From NCBI RefSeq assembly GCF_020150815.1, contig NZ_CP083723.1, forward strand, positions 930,001 through 994,000: a stretch of 64,000 bases of DNA. The letters run 5' to 3'. The notes below the pieces were generated by a model. It was not told the DNA's origin, did no database searches, and was given only the letters and a program-made list of their open reading frames with translations. Position 1 is the first letter of the stretch, and every line of letters starts with the position of its first letter. Both the position numbers and the translations under genes were made by a program. The stretch comes from Haloprofundus salilacus. GTDB lineage: Archaea > Halobacteriota > Halobacteria > Halobacteriales > Haloferacaceae. This document shows positions 60,067-64,000 of the stretch, in pieces.

Positions 60067-60678
60067 ATGCGCGTAGACATCGTCCTCTACGACGGCTTCG
60101 ACGAACTCGACGCCGTCGGCCCGTACGAAGTGTTCTCGACCGCAGCGACGTTCGGCGCCGAGTTCGACGTTCGACTCGTGACGCTCGACGACCGCGACTC
60201 GGTGACTGCGAGTCACGGTCTCCGCGTCGGCGTCCACGGCGTCCTCCCCGAGGCGGACGCGGACGACCGGCCGGACCTCGTCGTCGTCCCCGGCGGCGGG
60301 TGGAATGACCGAAGCGAGGCAGGGGCGAGAGCGGAGGCCGAACGCGGCGCGATTCCCGAAGCCGTCGCCGACCTGCACGGTGCGGGAGCGACTGTCGCGT
60401 CCGTCTGCACCGGCGGGATGCTGCTGGCGACCGCCGGACTCACCGACGGGCGGCCCGCGGTGACCCACGGCGGCGCGCTCGACGATCTCCGGGAGTCGGG
60501 CGCGGAGGTCGTCGACGCCCGGTTCGTCGACGACGGCGACCTGCTCACCGCGGGCGGCGTCACCTCGGGCATCGACCTCTCGCTGCATCTGGTCGAACGC
60601 GAGGCGGGGGCGGAGATCGCAGACCGCGTCGCCACCGAACTGGAGTACGAGCGTCGAGAGACGCCGTACCAGGGGTGA
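60067..60678 (+). CDS. DJ-1/PfpI-family protein
   Basis: A 203-residue class I glutamine amidotransferase-like protein. It shows VDIVLYDGFDELDAVGPYEV (with a conserved Glu/Asp near the N-terminus), the DLVVVPGGGW strand, and the nucleophile elbow VASVCTGGMLLATAGL with Cys114. VTHGGALDDL and LLTAGGVTSGIDLSLHLVE follow; this last block resembles transcriptional-regulator (AraC-type) DJ-1 domains and isonitrile hydratase-like members. The reaction is unknown; deglycase, protease and hydratase activities exist in the superfamily. It starts 44 bp after the kinase gene and could share its transcript. Confidence 0.87.
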   Translation: MRVDIVLYDGFDELDAVGPYEVFSTAATFGAEFDVRLVTLDDRDSVTASHGLRVGVHGVLPEADADDRPDLVVVPGGGWNDRSEAGARAEAERGAIPEAVADLHGAGATVASVCTGGMLLATAGLTDGRPAVTHGGALDDLRESGAEVVDARFVDDGDLLTAGGVTSGIDLSLHLVEREAGAEIADRVATELEYERRETPYQG

Positions 60679-60754
60679 TCGACGCCCGGAGAATCAGTCT
60701 GTCGACGGGAGAGACACCTCTCGAAGAGAGTCTCCGCTAGTGTCAAAAGACGGT

Positions 60755-60762
60755 ACGTTTAA
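60755..60762 (+). promoter_or_regulatory. TATA-like element of the first SOD gene
   Basis: cgtttaat, about 30-36 bases before ATG 60791 in ggtacgtttaatcgcc. It predicts a leaderless or nearly leaderless mRNA and supports ATG 60791 over the in-frame codon at 60740. Confidence 0.5.
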
Positions 60763-60790
60763 TCGCCTCTTCGTTGAGCATTCCCACGGA

Positions 60791-61417
60791 ATGGCAACTT
60801 ACGAACTTCCCGACCTCCCGTACGACTACGACGCGCTCGAACCGTCTATCGACGCGCGAATCATGGAACTGCACCACGACAAGCACCACCAGGGCTACGT
60901 CGACGGCGCGAACGCGGCGCTCGACAAACTGGAGCAGATGCGCGAGAACGGCGACTACGGCGACATCAAGGGCGTCGAGCGCAACCTCGCGTTCAACCTC
61001 TCGGGCCACGTCAACCACACCGTCTTCTGGGAGAACATGTCGCCCGACGGCGGCGGCGAACCCAGCGGCGAGCTCGCCGACGCGCTGGACGAGCACTTCG
61101 GCGGCTTCGACCAGTTCAAACAGCACTTCTCGGAGGCCGCCAAGGGCGTTGAAGGCTCCGGGTGGGCGTTCCTCGCCTACGACCACGTCGCGGACAAGCC
61201 CATCGTGACGATGGCCGAGAACCACCAGAACCAGACGCCACAGGGTGTGACGCCGCTTTTGGTGCTCGACGTCTGGGAGCACGCCTACTACCTGCAGTAC
61301 GAGAACGGCCGCGGCGACTACGTCGACAACTTCTGGGACGTCATCAACTGGGACGATGTCGCCGAACGCTACGAGCAGGCGCAGAACGCCGACCTGCTCG
61401 GCCAGCACACCCACTAA
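60791..61417 (+). CDS. sod: superoxide dismutase (Mn/Fe family), first copy
   Basis: A 208-residue enzyme converting superoxide to hydrogen peroxide and oxygen. Metal ligands are in the standard blocks: His in ELHHDKHHQGYVDGANAAL, His in LSGHVNHTVFWENM, and Asp plus His in LLVLDVWEHAYYLQY. QNQTPQGVTPLLVLD and QYENGRGDYVDNFW agree with archaeal Mn-type SOD. WENMSPDGGGEP is highly typical. ATG 60791 fits the family (MATYELPDLPYDYDALEP). The second SOD follows 185 bp later. A short T-run (ctatttttctgg, about 61455) after the stop may end the transcript. Confidence 0.96.
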   Translation: MATYELPDLPYDYDALEPSIDARIMELHHDKHHQGYVDGANAALDKLEQMRENGDYGDIKGVERNLAFNLSGHVNHTVFWENMSPDGGGEPSGELADALDEHFGGFDQFKQHFSEAAKGVEGSGWAFLAYDHVADKPIVTMAENHQNQTPQGVTPLLVLDVWEHAYYLQYENGRGDYVDNFWDVINWDDVAERYEQAQNADLLGQHTH

Positions 61418-61591
61418 AGCCGTCCGCTCGCGTCATCGGCGGCTGCACTCCTCCTATTTTTCTGGCCCGACAAGGGTAGTTCGCGAACCCGGAGCGGCCG
61501 GAGAGCGCGCCTGAGCGGGCCGCGTCGGGTGTCGCGTGTTATCGTATCACTCCTCAAACTTTAACACCGTTCCGGAGTATCTGATAGACTG

Positions 61592-61596
61592 GAGGT
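61592..61596 (+). promoter_or_regulatory. Shine-Dalgarno of the second SOD gene
   Basis: GGAGG sits 6 bases before ATG 61603 (tggaggtatcattatg). The TATA-like aaactttaacac (about 61556-61567) lies 36-47 bases upstream of the ATG. The first SOD lacks such a site, so the two genes are initiated differently. Confidence 0.55.
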
Positions 61597-61602
61597 ATCA
61601 TT

Positions 61603-62202
61603 ATGAGCTACGAACTCGACCCACTCCCGTACGATTACGACGCGCTCGAACCGCACATCTCCGAGCAGGTGCTCACGTGGCACCACGACACCCACCACCA
61701 GGGTTACGTCAACGGTTGGAACTCGGCGGAAGAGACACTCGCAGAGAACCGCGAGTCCGGCGACTTCGGGTCGTCGGGCAGCGCGCTGCGCAACGTGACC
61801 CACAACGGCTGCGGGCACATCCTTCACGACCTGTTTTGGCAGAACATGTCGCCGGAGGGCGGCTCTGAGCCGTCGGGCGAGCTCGCTGAACGCATCGAGA
61901 CCGACTTCGGCTCCTACGACGCGTGGAAGGGCGAGTTCGAGGCCGCCGCGAAGAACGCCTCGGGCTGGGCACTTCTGGTGTACGACTCGTTCTCGAACCA
62001 GCTGCGCAACGTCGTCGTCGACAAGCACGACCAGGGCGCACTCTGGGGGTCACACCCCATCGTCGCGCTCGACGTGTGGGAGCACTCGTACTACTACGAC
62101 TACGGACCGGCGCGCGGCGACTTCATCGACGCGTTCTTCGAGGTCGTCGACTGGGACGAACCCAGCGCACGCTACGAGCAGGCACTCAAACTGTTCGAGT
62201 AA
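61603..62202 (+). CDS. sod: superoxide dismutase (Mn/Fe family), second, divergent copy
   Basis: A 199-residue paralogue of the preceding gene. All metal ligands are kept: LTWHHDTHHQGYVNGWNSA, NGCGHILHDLFWQNM (where the first copy has LSGHVNHTVFW), and VALDVWEHSYYYDYGPARGD. The Gly/Gln-rich active-site helpers differ: QGALWGSHPIVALDV instead of QTPQGVTPLLVLDV. The sequence between the first two ligands is also diverged (ENRESGDFGSSGSALRNVTH), so this is an old duplication rather than a recent one. Own promoter and SD site mean separate control. An eight-T run ends the gene at 62220-62227. Confidence 0.93.
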   Translation: MSYELDPLPYDYDALEPHISEQVLTWHHDTHHQGYVNGWNSAEETLAENRESGDFGSSGSALRNVTHNGCGHILHDLFWQNMSPEGGSEPSGELAERIETDFGSYDAWKGEFEAAAKNASGWALLVYDSFSNQLRNVVVDKHDQGALWGSHPIVALDVWEHSYYYDYGPARGDFIDAFFEVVDWDEPSARYEQALKLFE

Positions 62203-62219
62203 GCCGACAACCCCGACAA

Positions 62220-62227
62220 TTTTTTTT
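62220..62227 (+). terminator. T-run terminator after the second SOD gene
   Basis: Eight consecutive T residues, 18 bases after the stop codon of the second SOD. Archaeal terminators are commonly simple U-tracts, and this is the clearest one in the window. Confidence 0.65.
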
Positions 62228-62308
62228 CGACGCGACCCGTGACCGACCAGGGAGAGACGTCGCAATCCGTGCCGGGAGCGGAGACGCCGGGTCGGTCGCC
62301 GTCGACGG

Positions 62309-62725
62309 TCAGTCACACGTGCTCGGCATGAACTCCTCGACGGGCGTCTGCTCGACGGCGGCGACGATCTCGTCGTGGAGTCGCGCGAAGTCGTGACCGC
62401 CGTTCGGACGGTCGAAGCCGGCGAAGACGCCGACGCGGTGGTCGCAGTCGGCGAGAAAGGTTCGGAACTGTTCGGTGTGCTCGAAGCCGCGAACCGTGTA
62501 GGCGTACTCGTCGGCGAACAGCGACTCGTACGTGTCCCGGGTGACGTAGCCGTAGCGCTCGTTGTCGACGAGCGCGTCGACGTCGAGCGTCGAGCGGTCG
62601 TCCGCGACGTCCGAACGAACGTACAGCTGTTCGTGCGTCCACTGGTCGAACAACCACACGTCGCGAAGCGACTCGCCGCCGAACTGCCGAATCGCCGCGA
62701 GGAGTCGCTCTGTCGCGTCGCTCAT
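62309..62725 (-). CDS. haloarchaeal conserved hypothetical protein (138 aa)
   Basis: A soluble acidic protein. SDATERLLAAIRQFGGESLRDV is the N-terminal helix; VWLFDQWTHEQLYVRSDV and LDVDALVDNERYGYVTRDTY form a beta-rich centre; FADCDHRVGVFAGFDRPN and EIVAAVEQTPVEEFMPSTC close it. The arrangement resembles haloarchaeal DUF7522-type proteins (tentative); no function is known. ATG 62725 is preferred because the in-frame extension upstream passes through AT-rich DNA (gataatcatttttgtg) that looks like a promoter. Confidence 0.72.
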   Translation of the reverse strand: MSDATERLLAAIRQFGGESLRDVWLFDQWTHEQLYVRSDVADDRSTLDVDALVDNERYGYVTRDTYESLFADEYAYTVRGFEHTEQFRTFLADCDHRVGVFAGFDRPNGGHDFARLHDEIVAAVEQTPVEEFMPSTCD

Positions 62726-62932
62726 ACGACCTCCATTCGTCGATGAGTGATAATCATTTTTGTGATAGATTGGACAGTTGTCAGACGTTTGTCGCACGTG
62801 GTACCGTACTCAAGATGGTTTCTCCTCTATTATATAATCAACACGTAGTACACAATAAAATCGTGTGCCGGTCGGATTGTACGTCGCTGCGCGACCGCAG
62901 GAGTTTACGACGGGGCGGGCGTATCTGGATCC

Positions 62933-63211
62933 ATGCCACGACCGAAATCGGAGTTCGAAGAACTGTTCCCGTGTGACTTCTACACGCCCGAGGAACTGTT
63001 GGACGCCGACCAAATGTACACCGTCTACGAGATCGCCCGCCTCCTTCAGGGACTAGACGCCGACGCCGAAATCGACGAGGGAGTCGAGGATATCCTCCTC
63101 GACTGGGCGATTCCGTGGATAATGCGGAACTCCGACGAGATGGTCGTCGCCGAACCGCCCAGCGACGAGGAACCCGGCTACTACGGGTTGCGAGACGACG
63201 GGGACGACTGA
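62933..63211 (+). CDS. haloarchaeal small protein, DUF5827-like
   Basis: A 92-residue acidic protein: PKSEFEELFPCDFYTPEELL, MYTVYEIARLLQGLDADAE, then VEDILLDWAIPWIMRNSDEM and VVAEPPSDEEPGYYGLRD. It resembles the DUF5827 family of haloarchaea (recollection, moderate certainty). No function is known. It ends 3 bp before the start of the downstream ATPase gene, so the pair should be co-translated. The upstream 120 bp are AT-rich (tattatataatcaacacg) and contain a likely promoter. Confidence 0.8.
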   Translation: MPRPKSEFEELFPCDFYTPEELLDADQMYTVYEIARLLQGLDADAEIDEGVEDILLDWAIPWIMRNSDEMVVAEPPSDEEPGYYGLRDDGDD

Positions 63212-63214
63212 CGG

Positions 63215-64000
63215 ATGCGACTGCTCGTCGCCGGCGGTGACCGCGTCAACGCCGGAAAGACGACGTTCTCGGTCGGGTTGCTCGCCTCGCTTCGGCGCAA
63301 CGGCCGCGCGCCGGTCGGCTTCAAACCCCGTGCGGGCAATGACTACTGGTTCGACCACGACGACTACCGTGTTGCCGTCGACGCCGGGCGACTGTACGGG
63401 AAGGACGCCCGGAAACTCGCGGCGGCGAGCGTGGGCGACGTCGACCCCGAAACGATAAACCCGGTTCACCGCCTCTGGCGGCCGACGCCTGGCCGAACCG
63501 GCCTGCTCGGCGAGAGCGGCCGAACGTTTCTAGTCGACCGGGTGACCGGCGAGAGCGGCCCCGAGTTCGTCGTCAATGCGGTGGCGGAGGCCGAGGGACT
63601 ACTCCCGGAGTCGATGAGCGATTCGCTGCCGCTCAGTGGCGCCGTTCGCGTCGAGTCTGTCCCCGAGTTCAACGAGGTGATGCGCGAGCGGTACGTACCC
63701 GCGGCCGAGCGTCTCGCACGGCGCGTCACGGCGACGGAGACGAGCGTCGCCGAGTCGTACGCGGACATCGCAGTCCCGCTCTCGGACGTGACGTTCGACG
63801 CAGTCGCCGTCGTCGACCCGGGCCGAGCGCGCATCTACGATGGCGAGCGATACCTAAAGGCCCGCGACGTCGCCAGCGGCGGGCCGCACGAGGGTCAACT
63901 CGAAGAGTACGTCGATAGTATCGTCGAGATGATAGATCCGCTGGCGACGGTCGACTTACGGGCGCTCGGGAGCGCTGTCCGCGGGGACCCCGACCGGGTC
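63215..64000 (+). CDS. P-loop ATPase (DTBS/MinD-like fold), 3' end outside window
   Basis: 262 residues visible; the frame is still open at the window edge. The N-terminal strand and loop LLVAGGDRVNAGKTTFSVGL is a modified Walker A of the SIMIBI class (as in dethiobiotin synthetase and MobB). PVGFKPRAGNDYWFDHDDYR, GRLYGKDARKLAAASVGDVD, and AVAVVDPGRARIYDGERYLK follow. It belongs to a group of haloarchaeal ATPases I recall next to DUF5827 genes, with unknown substrate. It starts 3 bp after that gene. The missing C-terminus prevents a firmer call. Confidence 0.75.
   Translation, partial: MRLLVAGGDRVNAGKTTFSVGLLASLRRNGRAPVGFKPRAGNDYWFDHDDYRVAVDAGRLYGKDARKLAAASVGDVDPETINPVHRLWRPTPGRTGLLGESGRTFLVDRVTGESGPEFVVNAVAEAEGLLPESMSDSLPLSGAVRVESVPEFNEVMRERYVPAAERLARRVTATETSVAESYADIAVPLSDVTFDAVAVVDPGRARIYDGERYLKARDVASGGPHEGQLEEYVDSIVEMIDPLATVDLRALGSAVRGDPDRV

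Overview
This 64 kb window is high-GC archaeal chromosome from a haloarchaeon. The proteins are strongly acidic (Asp/Glu-rich) with GC-rich third codon positions. Many genes are haloarchaeal or archaeal signatures: Pelota, RqcH, Elp3 with an archaeal CX4CX2C cluster, GatE, FEN1, MptE, HalOD1, DUF4013 and DUF3054 proteins, and a FilR1-type regulator. Promoters are TATA-like and several sit only 25-40 nt from the start codon. The gene set resembles the Haloferacales, but that placement is an inference. I see no rRNA, tRNA, CRISPR array, insertion sequence or replication origin; the window reads as core chromosome.

Layout. 1-10 kb: the end of an MgtC/DUF4010 membrane protein, a class III aminotransferase, a CPH-type heavy-metal P-ATPase, MutY, an FMN reductase, a cytoplasmic clan GH-A glycosidase, thymidine kinase and a Yip1 protein. 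10-16 kb: a RecJ-like protein whose DHH motifs look degenerate, then a regulator divergent from a methyltransferase-MFS pair. 16-25 kb: translation-linked genes (Elp3, RqcH, Pelota), with three consecutive DUF4013 membrane paralogues between RqcH and Pelota. 25-33 kb: an ornithine cyclodeaminase-family enzyme, an MFS carrier, FEN1, BolA and small haloarchaeal proteins. 32-38 kb: a four-gene sugar ABC transporter operon facing an AGE-family sugar epimerase. 38-48 kb: fumarase, GatE, a lone HalOD1 domain, an Lrp regulator divergent from an EamA exporter, an MFS carrier, a MaoC hydratase, TrmJ and riboflavin synthase. 48-54 kb: HtpX, dihydropteroate synthase, MptE, a quinone oxidoreductase and a proteasome beta-type subunit. 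54.7-55.5 kb: a decayed locus in which two divergent genes both lack their 5' ends. 55-64 kb: photolyase, a UbiA prenyltransferase, a 7TM-PAS histidine kinase, a DJ-1 protein, two consecutive superoxide dismutases, two small haloarchaeal proteins and the start of a P-loop ATPase.

Functional themes. Ribosome rescue: Pelota splits stalled ribosomes and RqcH acts on the released large subunit, and the two lie 3 kb apart. Oxidative and DNA damage: MutY, FEN1, photolyase and two SODs. Cofactor synthesis: riboflavin synthase, DHPS and MptE. Carbohydrate uptake: the ABC operon with the epimerase. I found no unmistakable new defence or mobile system. The best leads are the degenerate RecJ-like protein, the RqcH-DUF4013x3-Pelota block, the regulator/methyltransferase/efflux cassette, and the scar left by an apparent single deletion across two divergent genes.
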